Assembly (NCBI RefSeq): GCF_024753135.1
Contig: NZ_JANUGP010000039.1
Span: 1-55,478 of the forward strand
Direction of reading: 5' to 3'
DNA from: Streptomyces pyxinicus
Lineage (GTDB): Bacteria; Actinomycetota; Actinomycetes; Streptomycetales; Streptomycetaceae
DNA length: 55,478 bases
How positions within the stretch are numbered: the stretch's first letter is position 1; each line of letters begins with the position of its first letter. Position numbers and translations under genes: made by a program. The notes beneath the pieces were generated by a model. It had not been told where the DNA came from, did not search any database, and saw only the letters and a program-made list of their open reading frames with translations. Below, in pieces: positions 14,627 through 24,000 of the stretch.

Positions 14627-15471
14627 CGGCGCCTCGGCGGGCGGGGGAGGAAGCCGCTGGTGCGGGCCTGGTAGTCGGCGTAGCCGGGGCGGTCGGCCAG
14701 GTGGCGTTCCAGCAGCCGTGCCCCGCTGCCGCGGGTCAGCAGCAGGCTCATCACCAGCGGCGACACGACGGAGACGGCCGCCGCGGCGGGCGAGTCGCAG
14801 GCGAGCAGGAACAGGCCCCACCAGACGCAGAAGTCGCCGAAGTAGTTCGGGTGCCGGGTCCAGGACCACAGGCCCCGGTCCATGATCCGCCCCTGGTTGG
14901 CCGGGTCGGCCTTGAACCGGGCGAGCTGGGCGTCCCCGACCGCCTCGAAGGCGAGGCCGGCCGCCCACAGTGCCGTACCGCACCAGAGCAGCGGGGACGG
15001 CGGCCCCGGCACGTACTGCGCCGCCTGCACCGGCAGGGACACCAGCCAGACCAGGGCGCCCTGGAGCAGGTAGACCACGCGCAGGGCGTACGCGTTCCGG
15101 TTGCCAGGTGCCTTGGCGAGCAGCGCCTCGTAGCGCGGGTCCTCGCCGTGGCCCCGGCCGCGGCGGGCGATGTGGACGGCGAGCCGCAGCCCCCACAGCG
15201 CGGTCAGCGCGGTGACCAGCACCCGCCGGATGAGGTCCCCGTGCCCGGCGGAGGCCGCGAGGGTCACGGCGGCCACGGCGGTGAAGCCGATCCCCCAGGC
15301 GACGTCCACGATCCGGTGCACGCCCGCGCGCACCGCGACGGCGAAGGTCACCAGCAGCACCGCGAGCGCCGCGGCGGCGGCCCAGGCGAGGTTCACGGCG
15401 AAGGCACCCCACGGGAACGCACTCCACGGAGAGCCGCCCCACCGGAAGCCGCCCCACTGGAAGCCGTTCAC
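14623..15471 (-). CDS. DUF1295 membrane protein (steroid 5-alpha-reductase/ICMT-like)
   Basis: A 282-aa integral membrane protein. The C-terminal half carries the DUF1295 signature GLWSWTRHPNYFGDFCVWWG followed by a cytosolic tail with RRHPNYF-type phosphate/NADPH-contact residues. Seven or so helices are visible. The GTG start overlaps the stop of the CFA gene (GTGA). The N-terminal 25 residues contain a Trp/Gly/Phe repeat (FQWGGFRWGGSPWSAFPWGAF in pieces), which is unusual. Family members reduce double bonds or methylate lipids using NADPH or SAM, and the counterpart in mycobacteria is Rv0446c. It probably finishes modification of membrane acyl chains or an isoprenoid. Confidence 0.88.
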   Translation of the reverse strand: MNGFQWGGFRWGGSPWSAFPWGAFAVNLAWAAAAALAVLLVTFAVAVRAGVHRIVDVAWGIGFTAVAAVTLAASAGHGDLIRRVLVTALTALWGLRLAVHIARRGRGHGEDPRYEALLAKAPGNRNAYALRVVYLLQGALVWLVSLPVQAAQYVPGPPSPLLWCGTALWAAGLAFEAVGDAQLARFKADPANQGRIMDRGLWSWTRHPNYFGDFCVWWGLFLLACDSPAAAAVSVVSPLVMSLLLTRGSGARLLERHLADRPGYADYQARTSGFLPRPPRRR

Positions 15472-16781
15472 GCGTTCTCCAGGCCGTCGTACCAGGAGCG
15501 CGTGGTCGCCGGCATGCCGCTGGCGCCCTCCGGGCCGGGCCGGACGCTCAGGATCTGGTCGACGCCCATGCGTCCCTCCTCGAAGGCCAGGGCCCCGCCG
15601 ACCAGGTAGAGCCGCCACACCCGGGCCGTCTCCGCCCCGACCAGCCGGACGAACTCCGCCCAGCGCGCCTCCAGTGTGCGGTGCCAGGCGGCCACCGTAC
15701 GGACGTAGTGCTCGCGCAGCGACTCGGTGTGCCGGACCTCCAGACCGGCCGCCTCCAGCAGGCCCGTCGTCTCGCCGAGCGGGCGCATGTGCATGTCGGG
15801 GGCGATGTACGCCTCGATGAAGGGGCCCCCGCCGGGAGCGGTGCGCCCCCGGGACATCTGCTGCACCAGCACCCGGCCGCCCGGCCGGACCAGCCGGTGC
15901 AGGGCGGCGGCGAACGCCGGGTACTCGGCGTCGCCGACGTGCTCGCCCATCTCGATCGACGTGACGGCGTCGAAGCCGCCGCCCGCGATGTCCCGGTAGT
16001 CCTGGCAGACCACGTCCACGCGCCCGGTCAGGCCGCGGGCGGCGACCTGCTCGCGGACGTACGCCGCCTGCTCCCGGGCCAGCGTGACGGCGGTGACCAG
16101 CGTGCCGTGCCGTTCGGCCGCGTGCAGGGTGAGCGAGCCCCAGCCGCAGCCGATGTCCAGCAGCCGGGCGCCGGGCCGCAGGGCGAGCTTGCGGCAGACC
16201 AGCTCCAGCTTGGCCCGCTGCGCGGCGGCCGACGTGAAGTCGGGCTCCTCGCTCGCCCAGTAGCCGCACGAGTAGGCCATCGTGTCGTCGAGGAGCAGGG
16301 CGTAGAAGTCGTTGGACAGGTCGTAGTGGTGGCTGATCGCGGCCCGGTCCCGGACCCTGCTGTGCAGGCCGCCGCGCAGCCGGGCCTGGGAGGCGGGGGC
16401 GGGGAGCGGCGGGCCCACGACACCGAGGCGTACGGCGGTGCCGAGCGCCCGGGCCCGGTCGGCGGGCGTGAGCCGGGGCGGGCGCCGGCCGCGTTCCCGC
16501 GCGGCCCGCCACATCGTGCGCAGACCGTCGCCGAGGTCGCCCTCGATGTCGAGTTCGCCGGTCACGTACGCCTGGGCCAGGCCCAGTTCGCCGGGCTGCC
16601 ACAGCAGGCGGCGCAGGGCGCGCCGGGACCGCACCACGACCACGGGGGCGCCGGCCGGGCCGGTCTCGCTGCCGTCCCAGGCGCGCAGCCGCACGGGCAG
16701 CGGGCCGCCGAGCGCGTCCGCGGCGAGGGCGGCGAGCCGGTGGGCCGCGCCGGTCCGGGGGGCGGGCTGGACACTGGTCAT
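15468..16781 (-). CDS. CFA-synthase-like methyltransferase, copy 2
   Basis: A 437-aa SAM-dependent methyltransferase of the cyclopropane-fatty-acid-synthase family. It shows ISHHYDLSNDFYALLLDDTMAYSCGYW in the acyl-binding region, SAM motif LLDIGCGWGSL near 215, and MGEHVG. The catalytic-type Cys (YSC) and Glu/His pair (GEHVG) are kept. However, the segment that normally reads W-I-x-K-Y-x-F-P-G-G is replaced by IEAYIAPDMHMRPLGE. It overlaps both neighbours by 4 bp. It is paralogous to the gene immediately upstream, and the two show complementary losses of family motifs. It acts on membrane phospholipid acyl chains. Confidence 0.88.
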   Translation of the reverse strand: MTSVQPAPRTGAAHRLAALAADALGGPLPVRLRAWDGSETGPAGAPVVVVRSRRALRRLLWQPGELGLAQAYVTGELDIEGDLGDGLRTMWRAARERGRRPPRLTPADRARALGTAVRLGVVGPPLPAPASQARLRGGLHSRVRDRAAISHHYDLSNDFYALLLDDTMAYSCGYWASEEPDFTSAAAQRAKLELVCRKLALRPGARLLDIGCGWGSLTLHAAERHGTLVTAVTLAREQAAYVREQVAARGLTGRVDVVCQDYRDIAGGGFDAVTSIEMGEHVGDAEYPAFAAALHRLVRPGGRVLVQQMSRGRTAPGGGPFIEAYIAPDMHMRPLGETTGLLEAAGLEVRHTESLREHYVRTVAAWHRTLEARWAEFVRLVGAETARVWRLYLVGGALAFEEGRMGVDQILSVRPGPEGASGMPATTRSWYDGLENA

Positions 16782-18097
16782 CGGGCGGGGTCCTCCTTGG
16801 TGAACAGGTACTGGTGCACGTCGAGGTAGCCGGAGCGGAACCCGGCCTCGGAGTAGGCGAGGTAGAAGGTCCACAGGCGGCGGAAGGTCGCGTCGAAGCC
16901 GAGCGCCTCGACGTCGTCGGCGCGTGCGGTGAACCGCTCCCGCCACAGGCGCAGGGTCTCGGCGTAGTGGGCGCCGAAGCCGTCCCGGCGGACCGGGCGG
17001 AGCCGGGTGTGGTCGCGGGCGGTCTCCTCGATCGCCCGGGTGGAGGGGATGAGGCCGCCGGGGAACACGTACTTGTGGATCCAGGTGAAGGTGTCCCGGG
17101 TGGCGAGCATCCGCTCGTGCGGCATGGTGATGGCCTGGAGCGCGGCCCGGCCGCCGGGGGCCAGCCGGTCGTCCAGGGTGCGGAAGTACACCGGCCAGAA
17201 CTCCGCGCCGACCGCCTCGATCATCTCCACGCTCACCACGGCGTCGTACGTGCCGCGTGCCTCGCGGTAGTCGCACAGCTCGATCGAGACCCGGTCCGCC
17301 AGCCCCGCCGCGCGCACCCGCTCCAAGGCCAGGGCGCGCTGTTCCCGGGAGAGGGTGAGCGAGGTGACCCGGGCGCCTCGGTCGGCGGCCCGCAGGGCGA
17401 GTTCGCCCCAGCCGGTGCCGATCTCCAGCAGCCGGGTGCCCGCGCCGACCCCGGCCAGGTCGAGCAGCCGGTCGACCTTGCGGCGCTGGGCGGCGGCGAG
17501 CAGGTCCCAGGTCGCCGGGAAGCCCCGGAAGACGGCGGCGGAGTAGCTGAGGGTGTCGTCGAGGAAGAGGGCGAACAGGTCGTTGGACAGGTCGTAGTGG
17601 CGGCTGATGTTGGAGCGGGAGCCGTCGGGGGTGTTGCGCTCGGCGCCCGGGTGGCGCGGCGCCCACAGGCCGCGCAGCCGTTGCAGCGGGGCCGGCACCA
17701 GCTCGGCGGCGTGCGCGGCGAGCACGGTGAGCGCGCCGACCAGGTCGGGGGCGTCCCACTCGCCGGCCATGTACGACTCGCCGAACCCGACCAGGCCGCC
17801 GGTGCCGATCCGGGCGTGGAAGGCGTCCGGGTCCCGCACCTCCAGTACCGGGCCGCCCCGCCCGACCGGCTCCCCGTCCCCGTCCCCGTCGCCGAACCGC
17901 ACCCGCAACGGCAGCTCCCGCAGGGCGCGTCGGAGCAGGGCGGCGGTGACGGCGCCGCGGGCCCGGGAGGAGCGGGGGACGGTGGTGATGTCGGGCCAGG
18001 GCGTGGGGGCGGGGGCGTCCGGGGCCGGGCGGGGAGCGGGTACGGCGGGGCGCGTGGCGGGCGCGTCGGGGGTGGTGGCGGGCCGGGTCGTCGTCAT
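16778..18097 (-). CDS. CFA-synthase-like methyltransferase, copy 1 (UfaA1-like)
   Basis: A 439-aa SAM-dependent methyltransferase. After a Pro/Ala-rich N-terminus (1-45) comes the CFA fold: ISRHYDLSNDLFALFLDDTLSYS, SAM motif LLEIGTGWGEL near 213, EMIEAVG, WIHKYVFPGG and a C-terminal YLAYSEAGFRSGYL. The Cys of the E. coli YSCAYW motif is absent (YSAAVF here) and EHVG is EAVG, a pattern I associate with the UfaA1-type enzymes (Rv0447c) that make branched 10-methyl fatty acids rather than cyclopropanes. A run of GDGDGDGE near residue 70 comes from a 6-bp repeat. It is followed by a second paralogue. Confidence 0.88.
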   Translation of the reverse strand: MTTTRPATTPDAPATRPAVPAPRPAPDAPAPTPWPDITTVPRSSRARGAVTAALLRRALRELPLRVRFGDGDGDGEPVGRGGPVLEVRDPDAFHARIGTGGLVGFGESYMAGEWDAPDLVGALTVLAAHAAELVPAPLQRLRGLWAPRHPGAERNTPDGSRSNISRHYDLSNDLFALFLDDTLSYSAAVFRGFPATWDLLAAAQRRKVDRLLDLAGVGAGTRLLEIGTGWGELALRAADRGARVTSLTLSREQRALALERVRAAGLADRVSIELCDYREARGTYDAVVSVEMIEAVGAEFWPVYFRTLDDRLAPGGRAALQAITMPHERMLATRDTFTWIHKYVFPGGLIPSTRAIEETARDHTRLRPVRRDGFGAHYAETLRLWRERFTARADDVEALGFDATFRRLWTFYLAYSEAGFRSGYLDVHQYLFTKEDPAR

Positions 18098-18828
18098 GGG
18101 GTGGTCTCCGGGGTGCGGTGGTGCGCGGGCCGCGGCTGGACGGGCAGGCCCCGCAGGTAGAGGCGTATGCCGTGGGCTCTGATGGCGGCCGAGACGGTGA
18201 GGGTGGACCAGGGGTGGCGCAGGGCCAGCCGCAGCAGGGCCGCCGGGGTCGCCGCGCGCCGGGTGCCGCGTACCGTCGCGGTGAGGGCCCGGCCGCCGGG
18301 GCGGTCCAGGTGGATGGTGAGGTCGAGGCGCCGGTCCGGGAGCGGCAGCCGCATGCGGTAGGCGCCGTCGACCGGGAAGAAGGGCGAGACGTAGAACCGC
18401 TTGTCGGTACGGGCGGTGCCGGCCGCGTCCGGGCGCAGCACGTAGGAGTGCCGGCCGCCGTAGGTGTTGTGCACCTCGGCGACCACGCAGCGCAGGGTGC
18501 CGTCGGGGCCGTGGCACCAGTACAGGGTGAGCGGGTTGAAGACGTACCCGAGGACCCGGGCGGCGGCGAGCATCAGCACCCGGCCGCCGTCCAGGGAGAT
18601 CCCGTGCGCGGCGAGCAGGGCGTCCAGGCCGGCCCGGATCGAGGGGTGCTCCCCGGTGAAGTGGTCGCGGGCCTCGAAGCGGGCGAGGGGCCGCAGCGGC
18701 CGTGGCAGGCGGGGCGGCCGGTCCGGATCGATGAGCCACAGGTAGGTGCGGTGCCGCAGGGTGTAGCGCCGGGGGGCGGTGCGCACGTGCCCGACCGTGC
18801 ACGGGTAGAGGGCGGGTACGGCGGTCAC
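18094..18828 (-). CDS. DUF1365 protein
   Basis: A 244-aa DUF1365 protein. Recognisable parts are the start ALYPCTVGHVRTAPRRYTLRHRTY, the strand LGYVFNPLTLYWCHG, EVHNTYGGRHSYVL and DKRFYVSPFFPVDGAYRMR. The family regularly sits between an FAD amine-oxidase-like protein and a CFA synthase in both proteobacteria and actinobacteria, often under ECF control linked to singlet oxygen, but its biochemical role is unclear. It corresponds to Rv0448c. It overlaps its two neighbours by 4 bp each. Confidence 0.93.
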   Translation of the reverse strand: MTAVPALYPCTVGHVRTAPRRYTLRHRTYLWLIDPDRPPRLPRPLRPLARFEARDHFTGEHPSIRAGLDALLAAHGISLDGGRVLMLAAARVLGYVFNPLTLYWCHGPDGTLRCVVAEVHNTYGGRHSYVLRPDAAGTARTDKRFYVSPFFPVDGAYRMRLPLPDRRLDLTIHLDRPGGRALTATVRGTRRAATPAALLRLALRHPWSTLTVSAAIRAHGIRLYLRGLPVQPRPAHHRTPETTP

Positions 18829-20138
18829 CAGCGCACCCCCAGCGCGGCGGCGGCCTCGACACCGGAACGGCAGCCGTCCTCGTGGAAACCCCAGCCGTGG
18901 TAGGCACCCGCGAACGCGCAGACCTCACTGTTCAGTTGGGGCAGAGCGCGCTGAGCCGCCACCGACTCCGGTGTGTAGACGGGGTGTTCGTAGACCATGC
19001 GGGCCAGCACCCGGCCGGGGTCGACCCGGTCCTCCCCGCCGAGCGTGACCACGAACGACTCGGCCGCGTCCAGGCGTTGGAGCCGGTTCATGTCGTAGCT
19101 GACCCGCACCCGGTCGGCGCCGGCCGCACACGCCGGCATGAGGTAGTTCCAGGAGGCGCGGGCGCCCCGGGACCTCGGCAGCAGCCGGGTGTCGGTGTGC
19201 AGCAGGGTGGTGTTGCGGGAGTAGCGGAACGCGCCCAGCACCTCGCGTTCCCGCTCGCTCGCGTCGGCCAGCAGCGCCAGGGCCTGGTCCGGGTGGACGG
19301 CGATCACCACGGCGTCGTACGACTCGGTGGTGCCGTCCTCGGCCGTGACGTCGGCTCCGCCGGCGTGCCGGCGCACCGCCCGCACGGGGGTGGCGGTGCG
19401 CACCTCGCCGATGTGCTTGGCGATCCGGTCGACGTAGGCGCGCGACCCGCCGGTCACCGTGCGCCAGACCGGCGAGCCGCCGACCGACAGCATCCCGTGG
19501 TGCTCCAGGAACCGGAACAGGTAGGCGGCCGGGTAGCGCTGTGCGGTGCCGGCGTCGCAGGACCACACCGCCGACACCAGCGGGGTCATGAAGTGGGCGC
19601 GGAAGTAGGGGGAGAAGCGCTCCCGGTCCAGGAACGCGCCCAGGGTCAGGCCGCCTTGACCGCCCCGGGCGAGCAGGCGCCGGGCCGCCCGGTGGAAGCG
19701 GGGCACCTCGGCGAGCAACCGCAGGAAGGGGCCGCGCAGGGCGTTGCGGGGCTGGGCGAGGAGTCCGGCGGGGCCGCGGGCGCCCGCGTATTCGAGGCCG
19801 CAGCCCTCGCACCGTACCGACATGCTCATCTCCGACTCCTGTGTGGTGACACCGAGTTCGTCGAAGAGCCGCAGCAGGTGCGGGTAGGTGCGCCGGTTGT
19901 GCACGATGAACCCGGAGTCGACGCGGTGCACCCGGCCGTCGGAGGGGGAGGTCAGCTCGTGGGTGTGGGCGTGGCCGCCGAGCCGGCCGTCGGCCTCGTA
20001 CAGGGTCACGTGCCCGCCCCGGCTCAGGACGTACGCGGCGGTCAGCCCCGCCACCCCCGACCCCACCACGGCCGTCCGCCGCCTGTACGGGGCCGGGTGC
20101 CCCGCCCCGTACGGGACGTCCCGTGCCGTCCGCTCCAT
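18825..20138 (-). CDS. FAD-dependent NAD(P)/amine-oxidase-like protein
   Basis: A 437-aa flavoprotein. Its N-terminal Rossmann motif is VVGSGVAGLTAAYVLSRGGHVTLYEAD (GxGxxG near residues 27-32, ending in the adenine-binding Glu). The body is of the amine-oxidase/desaturase type (RRTYPHLLRLFDELGV, SFIVTLGG region), and the C-terminal ATP/FAD loop ends in CAFAGAYHGWGFHEDGCRSG. It is the first gene of the lipid operon, 40 nt behind promoter P2, and is the counterpart of Rv0449c. In the BfaA/TmsA type systems a flavoprotein reduces the methylene intermediate made by a CFA-like enzyme; a comparable step here is inference. Confidence 0.9.
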   Translation of the reverse strand: MERTARDVPYGAGHPAPYRRRTAVVGSGVAGLTAAYVLSRGGHVTLYEADGRLGGHAHTHELTSPSDGRVHRVDSGFIVHNRRTYPHLLRLFDELGVTTQESEMSMSVRCEGCGLEYAGARGPAGLLAQPRNALRGPFLRLLAEVPRFHRAARRLLARGGQGGLTLGAFLDRERFSPYFRAHFMTPLVSAVWSCDAGTAQRYPAAYLFRFLEHHGMLSVGGSPVWRTVTGGSRAYVDRIAKHIGEVRTATPVRAVRRHAGGADVTAEDGTTESYDAVVIAVHPDQALALLADASEREREVLGAFRYSRNTTLLHTDTRLLPRSRGARASWNYLMPACAAGADRVRVSYDMNRLQRLDAAESFVVTLGGEDRVDPGRVLARMVYEHPVYTPESVAAQRALPQLNSEVCAFAGAYHGWGFHEDGCRSGVEAAAALGVRW

Positions 20139-20177
20139 CGTCTCTCCTCGCGCGCCGCGTGATCAGGTCTGCGCGCG

Positions 20178-20208
20178 TAATCCGGAGCGGGGGCGGGCGG
20201 CGGATTGG
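20178..20208 (-). promoter_or_regulatory. SigK-type promoter P2 (upstream of lipid operon)
   Basis: On the minus strand: CCAATCC (20208-20202), 17 nt, CGGATTA (20184-20178), 40 nt before the FAD oxidoreductase ATG. It is the only site of the four with a 17-nt spacer. Confidence 0.7.
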
Positions 20209-21064
20209 CCGGGGGCGCGGTCCCGTCGCATCCGCGCCGGAGTCGCACGGGCCGCGCGCCCGGGGCGTACGGTGCTCCGTCCCCTCCTCGCGCGCCTCGG
20301 ACGGTGTTCTCCCAAGCGGTGGCAATTCCTCCGCGGGCGCTCTCCGTTTCAGCTCCGTGAACAGTTCTTGACGTACCCGGAGGTGATCGGCGGGCGGGCC
20401 GTGTGATCGGCCGGTGCGGGTATTCACGACAGCAGACGGCGGCCGGTTCGCGCCGCCCCGGGGAATGCGGTGTCCCTTTTCCGCGCACCGCCGGACACGC
20501 ACCAGGTCAGCCGGATCGGGGGGCGGTTTCGCGGTCGGTCGGCCGCGTCCGTACCGGTCCCCCGGAATCATTTCTCCCGGTTTGCAGCGCACAAGGGTTC
20601 GGCCACCGGGGACTGGCCGAGAGTCTCCCGGCGGTAAACGGGACGAAGGGGACAGGAAAGCCTATTCACCCGCCTCGCTTCGGCCATGTCCCTCGTGTAC
20701 TTTCCGAGTGCTCGCACAGACCGCTGTCCTGTTCTCGCCTGTGCCGCCCCGCCGTCACGGAGCGGGGGCGGCACGAAACGCCGCATGATTGGGGGCTCGA
20801 AAGGTATGTCCGTACGACTCCTTCGCCGAGCGCACTTCCCCTGTCGGCGATGTACCGAGACGGCCTGACGCCGGTCACACCGGGTACCGCGCGAGAAGTC
20901 TCCTCCGGAAAGGGTCCGTCTTTCCGGTTTTCCGGCGCCGCGTGAATCCCGCTGCCTTCACCCGTACCGAAGCACCTCACCGGCCGCGATGACGCACGCC
21001 CTTTTCCGGGTGGCGCGCGGCGCCGGTGGTGTTCGCGAGAAATGACGACTTCAAGGTTCGAAGG
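20209..21064. other. 856-bp divergent region without a convincing gene
   Basis: This separates the lipid operon from the biosynthetic cluster. The longest frame (20403-20945, plus) has no domain-like character and mixed third positions. The region presumably holds the cluster's promoter, but I could not pick out a clear one. Its A/T content is slightly higher near 20660-20710 and 20840-21060. Confidence 0.5.
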
Positions 21065-24000
21065 ATGATGGCGAAACTCTCGGGGTCCGAGGAATTGTCC
21101 CTGTCCGACATGCTGCGCGCGGCCATACTCGCCCAGCCCGACCGCACCGCCGTCTCCTGCGGTACCCAGCGGCTGACGTTCCAGCAGCTCGGTGACCGCA
21201 GCGAGCACCTCGCCGGCCGGCTACGGCGCCTGGGGGCGGCGGCGGACGTCGCCGTCGGCATCTTCATGGAGCCGTCCGTCGACCTCATGGCGAGTGTGTG
21301 GGGCGTCCTGCACGCGGGCGCCGCCTATCTGCCGCTGTCCCCGGAGTACCCGGACGAGCGGGTGCGCTACATGATCGCGGACTCCGGCACCGGGATCGTC
21401 CTCACCCACGCGTCCCTGGTCCCCCGGCTGCGCGCGCTCACTCCCCCGGGGACGCGCATCGTCACGCCGGACGGCGGGGAGGAGGGGGCCGGGGCCTTCG
21501 ACCGGTCCGTCCCGGCGCCACCGGCCCAGGCTCCGGCCCCTGCCCAGTCCCCGGTCCCGGCCCGCCCCGACGCGCTGGCCTATCTCATCTACACCTCCGG
21601 CAGCACCGGCAGCCCCAAGGGCATCGGCATCGAGCAGCACAGCATCGTCCGGCAGCTGCGCTGGCTCGCCGAGGAACAGGGGCTGGACCACCGCCGGACC
21701 GTGCTCCAGAAGACGCCGCTCAGTTTCGACGCGGCCCAGTGGGAGATCCTGGCGCCGGCCTGCGGCAGCGCCGTCGTGATGAGCGAACCGGGCGGATACG
21801 CCGACCCCGAGGGGCTCATCGGCCTCGTCCAGGCGCACGGCGTCACCACCCTCCAGGGGGTGCCGACCCTGCTCCAGGCGCTCGTGGACACCGGGCGGCT
21901 GTCCGGCTGCACCTCGCTCACCCATGTCTTCAGCGGCGGCGAGGCACTCACCCGGACCCTGGCCATCGAGCTGCTGGACGCGCTGCCGGACTGCGCGCTG
22001 GTCAACCTGTACGGGCCGAGCGAGTGCACGATCAACGCCTCCGCCCACACCGTGGACCGGAACACCGTGCGGGACGGCCCGGACCACCTGCCCATCGGGC
22101 GGCCGGTACCCGGGCTGGCCTTCCACGTCCTCGACCCCGCCGGCCGGCCGCTCGCCCCCGGTGAGGCGGGCGAACTGCACATCAGCGGAGCCCAGTTGGC
22201 GCGCGGCTACTGGAACAACCCGGAGCTGACCGGCCGCCGGTTCCCGCCCAACCCGTTCGCCGACCCCGCCGACCCGCACTCCGCCCGCCTCTACCGCACC
22301 GGTGACCTGGCCCGCTGGAACGACGACGGCACCGTGCAGTTCCTCGGCCGCACCGACAGCCAGGTCAAGCTGCGCGGCTTCCGGGTCGAGCTGGACGAGG
22401 TCAAGGTGTCCATCGAGCGGCACGACTGGGTGAAACGGGCGGCCGTCCTGGTCCGGGAGGACACCCGGGTCGGCGCCAACCTGGTCGCCTTCGTCGAACT
22501 CGACCCGCGCCGGGCCGCGTTGATGGACCAGGGCAACCACGGCGCCCACCACCAGTCCAAGCGGAGCAGACTCCAGCTCAAGGCGCAGCTCGCCGATCTC
22601 GGGGTGCGGCGGGAGGAGGGGCCCCCGGCGGTCGGGCTGCCGGGCCGGGACGCCACCGCCGAGCAGCGGCGCACGGTGTTCGGCCGCAAGACCTACCGGT
22701 TCTACGACGGCGGCGGCGTCGACCGCGCCGACCTCCTCGCCCTGCTCGCCCCCCGGACCGCCGACCCGACGGACCCGGCCCGCGAGCCCGGCGACCTCGA
22801 CCTCGCCGAACTGGGCTTCCTGCTGCGTTACTTCGGGCAGTTCCACAGCACCGAGCGGCTGCTGCCGAAGTACGGCTACGCCTCACCGGGATCGCTGTAC
22901 GCCACGCAGCTGTACCTGGAGCTGTCCGGGATCGCCGGGCTCGACGCGGGCTTCCACTACTACCACCCGGTGCTGCACCGGCTGGAGCGCATCGCCCCGG
23001 CCCCGGCCGGGCCGCCCCGGCTGCGCGCGCACCTCGTCGGGCGGCGCTCCGCCATCGAGCCCGTCTACCGGAACAACATCGAGGAGGTCCTGCGCTTCGA
23101 GGCGGGCCACCTGGTCGGCCTCTTCGACCACGTGCTGCCCCGGTTCGGGCTGCGGATCGGCGCGCTGGCCGCCGTACCCGGGGTGAAGGAGCTGCTGCGC
23201 TGCCCCGACGAGGACTACTACCTGGGGTCCTACGAGGTGGCGAGCGCCGCCGCCGCGCCGGACGCGGGCAGCGCGGTCGAGGTGTACGTGCAGGCCCACC
23301 CCGGGCGGGTCGCCGGGCTGCCCGGCGGACAGTACCGGTACCGGGACGGCGACCTCGTGCCCGTGTCGGAGGAGTTGGTGCGGCGGCGGGACGTCATCGC
23401 CATCAACCAGGAGGTGTACGAGCGCGCCGCGTTCGGGGTCGGCCTGGTCGGGCGGGCCGCCGAGCCGTGGCAGCGGTACGCCGACCTCGGCCGGGAGCTG
23501 CAACGCCTCCAGCTCAACGGGCTGCACCTCGGGCTGATGTCGGCCGGGTACAGCTCCGAGACCGGGAACCCGCTGCCGGCCGCCCTGCGACTCGCCGAGA
23601 TCACCGGCCACGGACCGGACGCCGCCTCGTACTTCGCCGTCGGCGGGCGGATCAGCGCCGAGCAGTGGCGGAGCGAGGGCATGCGGGAGGACTCCGTGCA
23701 CCTGCGCGGCCCGGCGGAGATCGTCCGGGACAACCTCGCCGAGACGCTGCCGCCGTACATGGTGCCCAACCGGGTCACCGTGCTGGACGCGTTCCCGCTG
23801 ACCCCGAACGGCAAGGTCGACCAGCGGGCGCTGCGCGAGCTGGACCGGGCCGCCGTGGACGACGCCGAGACACCGGTCGTAGCGCCCCGCACCCCCACCG
23901 AGGAGGCGATCGCCGCGCTGTGGGCGCAGGTGCTGCGGCAGGAGCGGGTCTCCATCCGCGACGACTTCTTCGCGGCCGGCGGGCACTCGCTGACGGCGGT

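Noticed and set aside
20403..20945. 180-codon frame in the divergent gap
   Set aside because: Mixed third positions, no ribosome site and no protein-like pattern.
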